A DNA stretch of 64,000 nucleotides from Streptomyces prunicolor NBRC 13075 (GCF_000367365.1 NZ_BARF01000107.1:1-64000), one strand, 5' to 3'. Shown: positions 54,253-63,319, counted from the first letter of the stretch. Numbers and translations are program-made. Notes: generated by a model from the sequence alone, not told the origin.

Positions 54253-54287
54253 GCCGTGAGCTTACGACGCCGCCCGCCGGCCGCGGA

Positions 54288-54324
54288 GTGCTCAGCGTGG
54301 CCCTGCGGGGGCCAGCCTGAGCAC
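54288..54324. promoter_or_regulatory. Dyad operator candidate between MmyB gene and reductase
   Basis: GTGCTCAG and CTGAGCAC form 8-bp perfect outer arms. Inner TGGCCC / GGGCCA arms follow a 2-base mismatch. It lies in the 112-base divergent promoter region. Confidence 0.6.
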
Positions 54325-54364
54325 GGTCTGGCTGCTGGTCCCGTGCGGTCCGATCGTGGTCGGC

Positions 54365-54954
54365 ATGGAGAACAGACCTCAGCTGGTGATCATCGTCGGA
54401 AGCACGCGTGAAGGGCGGTTCGGCCCGGTGGTGGCCTCGTGGGTCGAGCAACAGGTCGGCCCGCACGGTGTTTTCGACGTCGAGGTCGTCGATCTGGCCG
54501 CCGTCGACATCCCGTTGGCGCTGCCCGCGGCTTCGCCGAAGTACGCCGGCGACGACTATCCCCGGCCGGGATGGCCGCGCTGACGTCGGCCCTGACGCGC
54601 GCCGACGCCTTCATCGTGGTCACGCCGGAGTACAACCACAGCTATCCCGCGTCGTTGAAGGCCGCCATCGACTGGCACTTCACCCAGTGGGCGGCCAAGC
54701 CCGTCGCCTTCGTCAGCTACGGCGGTACCGCGGGCGGCCGACACGCGGTGCTGCACCTGGAGAACGTGCTGACCGAACTGCACGCGGTGACGATCCGCGA
54801 CGGCCTCTCCTTCCCGAACTACTTCACGGCGTGCCAGGACGGCCGTCCGCTCGATCCCCAGGCCCCTGTCTACGCCCGCACAGTGCTCGACCAGCTGGCC
54901 TGGTGGGCGGTCGCGCTGCGGTCGGCGCGGGACGCCGTTCCCTACCCGGGGTGA
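54365..54954 (+). pseudogene. NADPH-dependent FMN reductase, frameshifted
   Basis: From ATG 54365 the frame encodes the flavodoxin-like start (QLVIIVGSTREGRFGPVVAS, VEVVDLAAVDIPLALP) and stops at 54583. A second frame beginning near 54570 continues with ADAFIVVTPEYNHSYPASLK, IDWHFTQWAAKPVAFVSYGG and a full C-terminus. One missing or extra base near 54570 explains the break. Everything else is intact, so a sequencing error or recent mutation are both possible. Confidence 0.75.
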
Positions 54955-57248
54955 GCGGCCGGTTCGCTCGGCTTCGCCGCGGCGGCCAGGCCGGGTTGGA
55001 GGCGGCGGGCCGCGTTGAGGTGGTCTGCGGTCCAGATGATCCGGACGGCTGTCGCCGTGGCGTGGCCGTCGTCGCCGCGCAGGTCACGGCGGAGGGAGTG
55101 GACCAGGCGTGCCTCCTCGTCGGAGTCGCGTGCGAGCGGCGCGGGCACGGCCGTGTGCCGGCCGAGGCCTACGGCCAGTTCGCGGTACCAGTCGGCGAGT
55201 CGGCCGACGGTGTCGAGCAGGGTGAGCCGGGCCTCGGAACGGTCGGGTTCCATCGGTTCCTCACCGCCGTTGCGCTGCCACAGTTCCAGTACGGCGTCCG
55301 AGGCGAGGCGCAGTCCTACGATCCCGGTGACCAGGGTGGTCATGTCGGACAGCCGTACCGGCTTGGCGCCGCGTTCGGCGAGGTAGCTGCGGAAGGCGTC
55401 GTCGAGCCTGCGGGCCGCGGCGGCCGCTTGCCGGCCCGCTTCCACCGGGGCGTCGGTCGGGATGCAGCCGATGCTGCAGCGACTGGCCGCGTACTCCACC
55501 GCGTCGGCCAGGTAGCGGGCACTCTCGGTGTACGCCGCCGACAGTGCCTGCTCCACGGCGGCCGCCGCGCCGCGCGGCCAGAAGAACAGGCCCACCAGGA
55601 CGCTCACACCGCAGCCGAGGGCGATGTCCTCGATCCGCAGCAGCACGATGTGCCAGTCGGGGTCCTGGCCGATGTTGAACAGAATGACCAGGGTGACGGT
55701 GAAGGCCGCCTGGCCCGCCGCGAACGAGATGGCGGCGGGCGCGATGCCCGCGATGAGCACGGCGACGGGCAGCAGGAACCAGAGCACGGTGCTGTGGTGC
55801 CCGATGAGCTGGAGCAGCCCGGTCCCGATCAGCGAACCGACCAGTGTGCCGCCCAGGGCCCGGAGCGCGTTCTGCCCGGTGTTGAGCGCGTTGGACCGCA
55901 GCACCGACAGGGTTCCCAGCAGGATCCAGAACGAGTGCTGGACACTGGTCACGTTCGCCAGGGCCACCGCGATGCCGAGGCCGAGCGCACCCCGGAGACT
56001 GTTGTGCAGCCAGACCGAGCGCGGCTCCAGGTGTGCGGCGGCACGCTCTACGGCGGAGGCCAGCGGCTGGGTCAGCGCACCGGGTTCCGTGCCCAGCAAC
56101 CGCTCGGGCCAGCTGCGGCGCTCGGCGGCCGCGGCCAGGTCCACGTTGCCGGCGATCTGGAGGGTGGCGTACCCCAACTCCTGGGCGCGGAACGACAGAT
56201 CGAGGGTCTCGATGAAGGCGCGGACCTCCGATTCCGTGCCGGGTTTCGGCCGGTGCACGGGCAGTCGGTGGGTGGCGCGGACCTCCATGCCGTCCATGGC
56301 CGTACGCAGGTTCACGAGGGCGGCGCGGAGGGCGTCGGGCGCGTTGCGCGGCGCGTCGAGCATGGCGGCGGCCTCGTCCAGGGCCGTGGCCGCCGCGCGC
56401 CGTACGGCGTGCGCGTCGGCGTCGCAGGCCCCGCGGTCCTCCAGCGGCGGGCCGCTGTCGGCCACGATGGCGCTCAGCCAGGTCAGTTCGTCGACCAGCC
56501 GGACCAGGGCGCGGGAACCGGCGGACAGGCCTGTGGGCCGGTAGAGCGTGGCGTCGAAGGCGGCGCGGAGGTCCGCGGCCGCGGCGGCGGCCTGACCTGC
56601 GGTGACCGCGCACTGCCGGGTGGTGGCCGCGTCCGGTCCGCCGGCCAGCCACGAGGCGTCGGTACGCAGTTGCTCCGCGGCCGCGCGGCAGACCCGGGCG
56701 GCGGGTGCGCTGAGCGGGTCCGCGGCGGGCCGGGGCCACAGCAGCGAGATCGCGAGCATGGCGGCGGCCGCCGCGAGGCCCGCGCCGGCGAGCCGTTCGG
56801 GCAGCTGGGACAGCGGGGCGGGCGAGGTCACCGGGAGGATGAAGGCCAGCAGCAGTGCGGTCGTCGCGCCCGCGAGGACGGAGCTGACGACACCCGAGAA
56901 CAGCACCAGGAAGCCCACCACGACCATGACGGCGACCGCGAGCCAGGTCGTCCGGGCCACCAGCGTGCCGAGGCAGATGAGCACCGCCCAGGCCACGGCC
57001 AGCCCCACGTGCGCCCGCAGCCGCTGGACCATGGGCCCCGTGAACTCCACCAGCAGAAGCATCGAGAACGACCCGAACGCCGCGTAGGTCGCCATCGTCG
57101 CGGAATGCAGCACCTGGCTGCACAGGGCGAACAGCGCGGGCATCACCAGCGCGGTGCGCGCGGCCCGGCGGGTCGCCACGAGTCCCGGATCATGGGCGCG
57201 CAACCAGGCGGGGATCCGCCCGGGCAGGTCGCGCCAAGGTACGGCCAT
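54942..57248 (-). CDS. FUSC-family transporter (aromatic acid exporter-like)
   Basis: 768 residues. Two blocks of about six membrane helices (starting VMPALFALCSQVLHSATMAT and GLGIAVALANVTSVQHSFWI), each followed by cytoplasmic helical regions. The second block has the FUSC hallmark FWILLGTLSVLRSNALNTGQ and ALRALGGTLVGSLIGTGLL. Family members export aromatic acids. ATG 57248 with GGAGG 11 bases upstream is chosen. The 3' end overlaps the convergent reductase by 13 bases. A decayed copy of its C-terminus lies at 21600-21877. Confidence 0.87.
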   Translation of the reverse strand: MAVPWRDLPGRIPAWLRAHDPGLVATRRAARTALVMPALFALCSQVLHSATMATYAAFGSFSMLLLVEFTGPMVQRLRAHVGLAVAWAVLICLGTLVARTTWLAVAVMVVVGFLVLFSGVVSSVLAGATTALLLAFILPVTSPAPLSQLPERLAGAGLAAAAAMLAISLLWPRPAADPLSAPAARVCRAAAEQLRTDASWLAGGPDAATTRQCAVTAGQAAAAAADLRAAFDATLYRPTGLSAGSRALVRLVDELTWLSAIVADSGPPLEDRGACDADAHAVRRAAATALDEAAAMLDAPRNAPDALRAALVNLRTAMDGMEVRATHRLPVHRPKPGTESEVRAFIETLDLSFRAQELGYATLQIAGNVDLAAAAERRSWPERLLGTEPGALTQPLASAVERAAAHLEPRSVWLHNSLRGALGLGIAVALANVTSVQHSFWILLGTLSVLRSNALNTGQNALRALGGTLVGSLIGTGLLQLIGHHSTVLWFLLPVAVLIAGIAPAAISFAAGQAAFTVTLVILFNIGQDPDWHIVLLRIEDIALGCGVSVLVGLFFWPRGAAAAVEQALSAAYTESARYLADAVEYAASRCSIGCIPTDAPVEAGRQAAAAARRLDDAFRSYLAERGAKPVRLSDMTTLVTGIVGLRLASDAVLELWQRNGGEEPMEPDRSEARLTLLDTVGRLADWYRELAVGLGRHTAVPAPLARDSDEEARLVHSLRRDLRGDDGHATATAVRIIWTADHLNAARRLQPGLAAAAKPSEPAAHPG

Positions 57249-57435
57249 ACGCTCGCGCACCTCCTGTCGGCACAGCACCCACATGCCCCGCTGTCCCCGA
57301 GTATCCGACATACACGGTGCCCCCACACTGCGCCGGGCGCCGGGGACCGACGGGAGCGGGGCCGGGTCCGGCGCCGGATCATGGGCTGCCGCAGGTGGGT
57401 CACGGCTCGACGACAGCTCGCGGGCAGCCCCACGG

Positions 57436-57852
57436 TCAACAAGCCCCCGCCGCGGTGAGCAGGGCGGCTGTCTCGGGATGCGGACCGTTGCTCGCCCAGT
57501 CCAAGGGCGACCAGCCCGTGCCGTGGTCTTCCCGTACGTCCGGATCGGCGCCGTGGGCCAGCAGTTCGCGCACCGTCCCGGTGTGCCCCCAACACGCGGC
57601 CGCGCACAACGGCGTTCCCTCCGCGCCGACTCCGCTGCTCTCGGTGTCGGGGGCGGCACCGGCCGCCAGGAGCAGCCCGGCGATCACGGCCTCTCCGTTC
57701 ACCGCAGCCGCGTAGAGAGGTGTGGTGCCCTCGCTGTCGGCTCGTTCGGGGTCAACTCCGGCCCTCAGTACCGACGTTACAGCGACCGTGTCACCTCCCT
57801 GTATTGCTCCGAAGAGACGTCTGGAGAGCTTCTTCTGCCGCCGCTGGTTCAT
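57436..57852 (-). CDS. Ankyrin-repeat protein
   Basis: 138 residues made of about four ankyrin repeats: LFGAIQGGDTVAVTSVLRAG, GTTPLYAAAVNGEAVIAGLL, GTPLCAAACWGHTGTVRELL, GWSPLDWASNGPHPETAALL. It is a small cytoplasmic protein-binding protein; the partner is unknown. A basic N-terminus (NQRRQKKLSRR) precedes the repeats. Confidence 0.85.
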   Translation of the reverse strand: MNQRRQKKLSRRLFGAIQGGDTVAVTSVLRAGVDPERADSEGTTPLYAAAVNGEAVIAGLLLAAGAAPDTESSGVGAEGTPLCAAACWGHTGTVRELLAHGADPDVREDHGTGWSPLDWASNGPHPETAALLTAAGAC

Positions 57853-58028
57853 GGGCCGAGATTAGGGTTGAGCCGCGAGGCGGAGCCAGCCATATCCGCC
57901 GCACTTCAACTCGTACGCCGGTAAGGGGAGCCCGATCGGACCGTGTGCCGTCCAACTCGGATTCCGCGGAGAGCGATCGCCCTGTGCGCGAGGTGTCCGG
58001 TACGGCGAGCGCCGGGCACAGTGGGTCC

Positions 58029-58835
58029 ATGACAGTGGGATTCAGCGGTGCTGTGGCCGAGTACTACGCGGAGTTCCGGCGTGGGTACCCTCCTCAGGTC
58101 TTCGATGTCTTGGAAGACGCCTTCGGGCTCTCTCACGCCGATGTCGTGCTCGACGTGGGGTGTGGCACCGGTCAGCTCGCTCTTCCCTTCGCTTCACGGG
58201 TTCGCGCGGTGATCGGGGTGGATCCGGAGCCGGACATGTTGCGGCTGGCCCGGCACGCGGCGGAGGCCCAGGGGGTTCGGAACGTGACCTGGGTGCTCGG
58301 TGCCGATGCCGATCTCCCGGCGCTGGGCGGGCTGTTGGGAGAGCGGTCGTCGGCGCTGATGGTCGTCGGCCAGGCGCTCCACTGGATGCGGCACGATGAG
58401 CTGTTCCGCGCCGCGGCGCCGCTCCTGCGTACGGGCGGGGGCATCGCGGTGATCTCGAACGGCACGCCGTTGTGGTTGCAGGACAGTCCCTGGTCCCGGG
58501 CTCTGCGCGGTTGCCTCGAAGACTGGATGGGCACCCCGCTCACAATGACCTGCGGCACCAGCAGCCGTGATCGGCTGAGGTATGCCGAGGCGCTTCGGTC
58601 GGCGGGCTTCGACGGTGTGCGGGAAATGGTCGTCGAGTACCGCGGTGAGCTCAGCTTCGACCAGCTGTTCGGCGGGGTCTGCTCGGCGATTTCCGCCGAT
58701 CGGTTGCCCGGGCGGGACGAGCGCGACGCCCTTGCCGAGCGTATCCGGCAGGCACTCCCCACCGGCGAACCGTTCACCGAGACCGTGCGGGTGACCATGC
58801 TCGTGGGACAGGTCCAGGCGGACGCCGAAGCCTGA
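58029..58835 (+). CDS. Class I SAM-dependent methyltransferase
   Basis: 268 residues. SAM-binding motif I is VVLDVGCGTGQLALPFASRV, followed by VIGVDPEPDMLRLARHAAE (motif II acidic) and LMVVGQALHWMRHDELFRAA. The WMRHDELF pattern is typical of small-molecule methyltransferases of the UbiE/Trm9-like group. The substrate is unknown. It converges on another methyltransferase with a 35-base gap. Confidence 0.87.
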   Translation: MTVGFSGAVAEYYAEFRRGYPPQVFDVLEDAFGLSHADVVLDVGCGTGQLALPFASRVRAVIGVDPEPDMLRLARHAAEAQGVRNVTWVLGADADLPALGGLLGERSSALMVVGQALHWMRHDELFRAAAPLLRTGGGIAVISNGTPLWLQDSPWSRALRGCLEDWMGTPLTMTCGTSSRDRLRYAEALRSAGFDGVREMVVEYRGELSFDQLFGGVCSAISADRLPGRDERDALAERIRQALPTGEPFTETVRVTMLVGQVQADAEA

Positions 58836-58870
58836 TTCTCACGGCAGTTGATCAAGGCTCCTCAAGGACC

Positions 58871-59539
58871 TCAAGAAGCCTCAAGGAGGATTTGGATCCC
58901 CAGTGACTCATTGCCGTTCATCGTGGTCACTGGGATGGTTCGGGTGCTGATGGTTTCGAAGCCGGCGAGCAGCGTGGTGAGCCATTCCCGGGAGTGGTGG
59001 CGGCAGACGGCGCCGTCGTCGGTCTCGAACACGCCATAACTGTCGTAGAGGGCGGCGTAGTTGTCGTAGCGGTCGCGGTTGCGCTCGTCGTCCTGCAGGA
59101 GAAAGTCGCTGATGTAGAGGAAGCCGCCCGGCTTGAGGATGCGGTTCAGTTCGGCGATCAGGCGGCGTTGGGACTCGTCGCCGGGGATGCAGGTCAGCAC
59201 GGCGAAGAGCAGTATCGCGTCGAATTCGGCGTGCGGGGTGGGCCAGGTCGGCGGTGTGTCGAGTGTGGTGAAGTGCCTTGTGGGGTGCAGGTGTTGGGCC
59301 CGCCTGATCATTTCCGGTGAGGTGTCGGCGCCCGTCAGGTTGGTGAAACCGTGCCGTTCGAGTTCCGCCATGGTGCGCCCGTAGCCGCATCCGTAGTCGA
59401 GAATCGCGGCGTGTCTGCTGATCCCGCGCAGCCAGGGCAGGTGGAGTGGGTGGGTGAACGTCTTTGTCGCCGCGGCGGCATCCCAGTAGGGGATCTGGCT
59501 GTTCGGATCGGACAGATACCCATGTGACCGTGGCCGCAC
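58871..59539 (-). CDS. Class I SAM-dependent methyltransferase
   Basis: 222 residues. Motif I AAILDYGCGYGRTMAELERH, then LTGADTSPEMIRRAQHLHP and FDAILLFAVLTCIPGDESQR. The C-terminal half (LKPGGFLYISDFLLQDDERN, RDRYDNYAALYDSYGVFETD) is typical of tellurite-resistance/methyltransferase-11-like enzymes. GTG 59539 is chosen because AGGGAG lies 6 bases upstream. Confidence 0.86.
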   Translation of the reverse strand: MRPRSHGYLSDPNSQIPYWDAAAATKTFTHPLHLPWLRGISRHAAILDYGCGYGRTMAELERHGFTNLTGADTSPEMIRRAQHLHPTRHFTTLDTPPTWPTPHAEFDAILLFAVLTCIPGDESQRRLIAELNRILKPGGFLYISDFLLQDDERNRDRYDNYAALYDSYGVFETDDGAVCRHHSREWLTTLLAGFETISTRTIPVTTMNGNESLGIQILLEAS

Positions 59540-59617
59540 GACCGCTCCCTTCAATCACCCTGAGAAGCGTGCTGGTTGGGAGCGTCCCCAAGGCTCTCGT
59601 GCCGTACACCCCCTGCG

Positions 59618-60979
59618 TCAGACGTCGCCCTCGCTCAGAATTCCGTACATCCGAGTGCGCGACAGTACGGAGTTCGCGGCGGCGTCGTCGGCGACATCAG
59701 GGGTCGGGTCGGCGAGGAGTTGGTTCAGCAGGGCGTCCGTCGCCCGGGGGTGGCGGGCGACGCCGCGGCGGAGGAACGGCTCTGGCGCGGCGGCGAGTTG
59801 GTGGAGGACTGCCACCGGTAGCTCGGGGTCCCGCAGGGCGACGTAGCGGACGTGCGGGTCCGGCTCGGTGGCGAATGAACGGAGCGTGTGGCGCGGGAAG
59901 TTGGGGTGTTCGACGAGCGGTGGCCTGACGTGGAACGCGTCGCCGTGGGCGCGTACGAGACGCTCCAGGACTTCCGGTGGTGTGTCCGGGCGGCGTGCCG
60001 CGGTGCGGCGGACGCCGAGGTCCGAGTCGTCGTCCAACCGGCGCCATGCCTCCTCGGGCAGGTCGCGGCAGGACGCCAGGACGCGTCGGAACACCGGCTG
60101 GCGGCAGTCCAGATAGGTCAGCCGCTCGTCGAGGGGTGCAGTACGCAGCCAACTCGGTTCGGTGAAGCTCCAGTCCAGTGCCACTTGGGCCGCGATGCTT
60201 CCGGCCTCGCGTTCGGCTTCCACGAGCGCGTACAGCCGGTCCCGGGTCTCGGTGTCCACGTGACGGCTCTGCGCGACCGCCACGCGCACGCTCGGGTCGT
60301 CGACGTCCAGGAGACGGGCGACCATCTCTGCGGACAGGTGCGGGTTCCCGGCTACGGCCTGACGGATGCGCTCGTCCTCGGTCCGCATCAACTCCGCGAA
60401 CTGGTCCGGTGTGAGCGGGACGTAGCGTGCCACGTTGGCTCGCACGGCCGGGTCGGCGAGACATCGGGCCGTCCATTCCGGTGGGACGCCCGGGTGCGGC
60501 CGTACGGTGGCGGCTGTCCGGACCTGCGGGTCCGGGTCGGCGAGCAGTTCCGCCTGGACCGTCATCGGGCGGTCGTGCCAGGCTCGCGCGACCGCGGCTC
60601 GGAGCCGCGGATCCCGCGCGTCGGCAAGCTCCGTTCGAGGCCTGCCGTAGACCTCCTCCAGCAACGCGATGCCGACCGCTTCCTCAAGGTCCACCATGAG
60701 ACGGACGAAGTCCGCGCGTCCGTCACGGATCGCCGGATCCGGATGCTCGGCGATCCTGCGGCGCATCTGCGGGGAGATCCAGTCCTCGCGCAGCTTCATC
60801 GCCACGTCCGCGCCGTCATGTGTCAACAGAGCCTCCACCACGGCGTCCGCCAACTGCCCGCCGCGCAGGGGCAGACCGTGCCGTCCGGCCGGGTGTGCGG
60901 TCAGGCGGACCAGGACGTCCTGGGGAGCGGCCGGGTTGCGCGCCAGCCCGGAGAGCCGCGGATGCGCGAGGGAGGTCAT
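59618..60979 (-). CDS. LRV/HEAT-like repeat protein
   Basis: 453 residues. Repeating units of about 24 residues such as LLADPDPQVRTAATVRPHPG, AELMRTEDERIRQAVAGNPH, LLDVDDPSVRVAVAQSRHVD and FATEPDPHVRYVALRDPELP form a leucine-rich-repeat-variant/HEAT-like solenoid. No catalytic domain and no signal peptide are visible. It is probably a scaffold or binding protein of unknown partner. ATG 60979. Confidence 0.82.
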   Translation of the reverse strand: MTSLAHPRLSGLARNPAAPQDVLVRLTAHPAGRHGLPLRGGQLADAVVEALLTHDGADVAMKLREDWISPQMRRRIAEHPDPAIRDGRADFVRLMVDLEEAVGIALLEEVYGRPRTELADARDPRLRAAVARAWHDRPMTVQAELLADPDPQVRTAATVRPHPGVPPEWTARCLADPAVRANVARYVPLTPDQFAELMRTEDERIRQAVAGNPHLSAEMVARLLDVDDPSVRVAVAQSRHVDTETRDRLYALVEAEREAGSIAAQVALDWSFTEPSWLRTAPLDERLTYLDCRQPVFRRVLASCRDLPEEAWRRLDDDSDLGVRRTAARRPDTPPEVLERLVRAHGDAFHVRPPLVEHPNFPRHTLRSFATEPDPHVRYVALRDPELPVAVLHQLAAAPEPFLRRGVARHPRATDALLNQLLADPTPDVADDAAANSVLSRTRMYGILSEGDV

Positions 60980-61065
60980 GCGGTCAACCTAGTCGGCGCC
61001 CGCCGACGGCTCGTCGGCTCCTGACAGGCCGACCTCGGCCTCGACTCCTCAGAAACGTCAACACC

Positions 61066-61572
61066 TCACGCGTCCCCGGCCCCCAGCACATACAGCCCCG
61101 GAAGGTTCACCACGATCGCCTCCTGCGTGCTGCGCGCGATCACCACCACGGCCTCTTCCGCAGGGTCCGGGTTCTCCTCGCGGTGCGGCACGAACGGCGG
61201 GACGAAGATGTAGTCCCCCGGAGACGTGCGCAGGCGGATCTCCTCCGGCCGCGGGCCCGCGTCGTCGAGGAAGACGAACTCGGGGTGCCCGCTCACCACG
61301 TAGATGGCGGTCTCGGACTCGCCGTGGTGATGGTCGGAGGACGCGGTCGAGGGGGCCACATGGGTCTGGCCCATCCACAGTTTCTCGGAGCCGACCGTCC
61401 GGCCGCTCACCGCGGCGAATCTGCGCATGCCACCGCTCTGTGCGGTGTCGCCGTCGAGGGCGTCGGCGCGGACATGGTGCAGGCGGGTGCGCAGGGGGGC
61501 TGCCGACTGCCCTGCGGCGTCGTGGAGATGGGGGTGGAAACCTTCGCCGGGGGTTGTCAACGGCTTGCTCAT
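61066..61572 (-). CDS. Cupin-domain protein
   Basis: 168 residues with one cupin barrel. Motif 1 is SDHHHGESETAIYVVSGHPE, with metal-binding His residues and Glu; motif 2 is PGDYIFVPPFVPHREENP. The metal site looks complete, so it may be a dioxygenase, isomerase or binding protein. It is divergent from the Rrf2 regulator. TTGACA lies upstream on its strand (61610-61605). Confidence 0.85.
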   Translation of the reverse strand: MSKPLTTPGEGFHPHLHDAAGQSAAPLRTRLHHVRADALDGDTAQSGGMRRFAAVSGRTVGSEKLWMGQTHVAPSTASSDHHHGESETAIYVVSGHPEFVFLDDAGPRPEEIRLRTSPGDYIFVPPFVPHREENPDPAEEAVVVIARSTQEAIVVNLPGLYVLGAGDA

Positions 61573-61612
61573 GGTGGGCGACGCTAGAGCCGCTCCGAAA
61601 AGGATGTCAAGA

Positions 61613-61623
61613 GGTGTCCATTG
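61613..61623. promoter_or_regulatory. Shared motif GGTGTCCATTG (copy 1)
   Basis: Lies beside the -35-like TTGACA of the cupin gene and 115 bases before the Rrf2 start. An identical 11-mer occurs at 63200-63210. Confidence 0.4.
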
Positions 61624-61737
61624 TCCTTCACCTGCGGCAATGTTCCCGCAATGTTGGACGGGGACGTACGAGAAGAACGTGTGAGGGGAACCCGCCGAAG
61701 CCCTCGTGACCGGGCCCGCGTCGGGCATCATGTGCGT

Positions 61738-62223
61738 ATGCATATTTCCGCGAAGGCGGACTACGCCACGCGGGCCCTCCTGGAGCTCGCCCGCGAACCT
61801 GCCCGTCCGCTCACGTGCGAGGCGATCGCCTCCTCGCAGCAGATCCCGTTCCGGTTTTTGAAGTCCGTGGTGGGCGAGTTGCGCAGAGCCGGTCTGGTGC
61901 GCAGCCAGCGTGGCTGCGAGGGCGGGTACTGGCTCGGTCGGCCCGCCGACGAGATCACGCTCCTGGACGTCTCCCGTGCCGTGGACGGCGAGTTGATCAC
62001 CCTGCGTGGCGAAGTCCTGGCCGGACTCGACTACCCCGGCCCCGCTTCCGGTCTGCCCGGAGTGTGGCGCCGGATCGAGGCCGAGGCCGCCGCCGTCCTG
62101 GGCGGCACGACCCTGGCCACCCTGCTGCCCGCCACGACGGACGAGGACGAACACGCGCCGGGCAAGCAGCCTTCGAACAAGCACGCCGCGGGCGAGCACC
62201 TCACCCGCCAGGGAGCCGCATGA
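61738..62223 (+). CDS. Rrf2-family transcriptional regulator
   Basis: 161 residues. The start is the canonical Rrf2 N-terminus (MHISAKADYATRALLELARE), followed by SQQIPFRFLKSVVGELRRAG and RSQRGCEGGYWLGRPADEIT. Only one cysteine (GCEGGYWL) occupies the region where Fe-S Rrf2 proteins have three, so a CymR-like, non-cluster sensor is more likely. It overlaps the DsbA-like gene by 4 bases (ATGA). Likely targets are itself, the cupin and possibly the downstream importer. Confidence 0.87.
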   Translation: MHISAKADYATRALLELAREPARPLTCEAIASSQQIPFRFLKSVVGELRRAGLVRSQRGCEGGYWLGRPADEITLLDVSRAVDGELITLRGEVLAGLDYPGPASGLPGVWRRIEAEAAAVLGGTTLATLLPATTDEDEHAPGKQPSNKHAAGEHLTRQGAA

Positions 62224-63152
62224 CCGCCGCCACGGAGCAACTCCCCCTGGAAATCGTCGAGTACACCGACCCCCTCTGTCCCTGGGCCTGGGGATCCGAG
62301 CCCGTGTTCCGCCGCCTCCGCGCGGCGCTGACCGGCGAGGGCCGGGTCCGTTGGCGCCGGGTCCACTGCATCCTCTTCGACCACGACGACGACCCCGCGC
62401 CCGACCCGGCAGCGGAGACCGCCTGGTACGCGCGCTACGTCGAGGACATCAGCGCGCACACCCACGCTCCGCGAGCGCTTCGCCTGAGCCGCGTCGCCGC
62501 GAGTTCCTGGCCGGCCGCACTGGTCGCCAAGGCCGCCGAAGCACAGGGCGCCCAGGTCGCCGACCGGGTGCTACGGCGGCTGCGGGAGAGCGTGTTCGTG
62601 CTCGGGGAGCCCGCGGACACGCCCGAGTCGGCGCTGTCCGCGGTGTCGGGTGTGCCCGGCCTCGACGTCGGCCGGCTCGCGACCGACGCGGCGTCGCCCG
62701 AGGTGCTGGCGAAGGTACGCGCCGACCACGCCGAGGCTCGTCGCCCCGTACCCGAGGTGCTGTCGGTGCACGGCTCCGCCTCGCCCCATCCCGGCGCAGC
62801 GAAGGAGACCCCCGACGGCCAACACCGGTACGCGCTACCGACGTTGCTCGTGCGCGGCGCCGCCGGACACCGCGTCGTACCCGGCTGGCGACCGTACGAG
62901 GAGTACGTCTCGGCCATCACGGAACTCGCCCCCGGGCTCCTGCCCTCCCCCGCGACACTGCCGCCGGCCGAGGCGCTCACCCGCTACCGCACCCTGACCG
63001 AACCGGAGCGCGTACTGCTGACCGACGGCGGCCCCTGGCCCCCGGCCGGGGCCGTCCGCGTCGACACCGGCAACGGCCCGCTGTGGCTGCACCCGGAGGA
63101 GGCCACGGTGCACCCCGCCGTCGTCCCACGCCCTCCCGCCGTGCCCCGCTAG
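62220..63152 (+). CDS. DsbA-family thioredoxin-fold protein
   Basis: 310 residues. The N-terminal thioredoxin fold has the redox motif CPWAW in EYTDPLCPWAWGSEPVFRRL (single cysteine, as in FrnE/2-hydroxychromene-isomerase-like DSBA proteins). A helical insertion (SSWPAALVAKAAEAQGAQVA) and the cis-proline region ALPTLLVRGAAG follow. It has no signal peptide, so it is cytoplasmic. The single cysteine argues for glutathione- or mycothiol-type chemistry rather than disulfide formation. Co-transcribed with the Rrf2 gene. Confidence 0.82.
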   Translation: MTAATEQLPLEIVEYTDPLCPWAWGSEPVFRRLRAALTGEGRVRWRRVHCILFDHDDDPAPDPAAETAWYARYVEDISAHTHAPRALRLSRVAASSWPAALVAKAAEAQGAQVADRVLRRLRESVFVLGEPADTPESALSAVSGVPGLDVGRLATDAASPEVLAKVRADHAEARRPVPEVLSVHGSASPHPGAAKETPDGQHRYALPTLLVRGAAGHRVVPGWRPYEEYVSAITELAPGLLPSPATLPPAEALTRYRTLTEPERVLLTDGGPWPPAGAVRVDTGNGPLWLHPEEATVHPAVVPRPPAVPR

Positions 63153-63190
63153 GCCTCTGATCAGCGGTCAGGGACCGTCCGCCGAATGAG

Positions 63191-63213
63191 ACACCATTTG
63201 GTGTCCATTGACA
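63191..63213 (+). promoter_or_regulatory. Palindrome and -35 region before the third leader peptide
   Basis: ACACCA-TT-TGGTGT is a perfect palindrome (63191-63204). It overlaps GGTGTCCATTG (63200-63210), the 11-mer shared with 61613-61623, and runs into a TTGACA (63208-63213) that could be the -35 of the transcript. A weak -10 (CAGGAT) lies about 18 bases on. Confidence 0.5.
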
Positions 63214-63244
63214 GCCGCCGACGGCTGGCCCCAGGATGTGCAGC

Positions 63245-63319
63245 ATGCTCACGACGCACCCCGGTGTGGTGTGCCGCTACGTGGACCTGCGGCGCACCTG
63301 TAGCGCTCTCTGTCGCTGA
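63245..63319 (+). CDS. Cysteine-rich leader peptide
   Basis: 24-residue peptide: MLTTHPGVVCRYVDLRRTCS then ALCR and a stop. It matches the actinobacterial sulfur leader pattern (RYVDLRR ... ALCR) and has three cysteines. It lies 317 bases before the binding lipoprotein gene. The region between is C/T-rich and holds no other gene. Confidence 0.78.
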   Translation: MLTTHPGVVCRYVDLRRTCSALCR

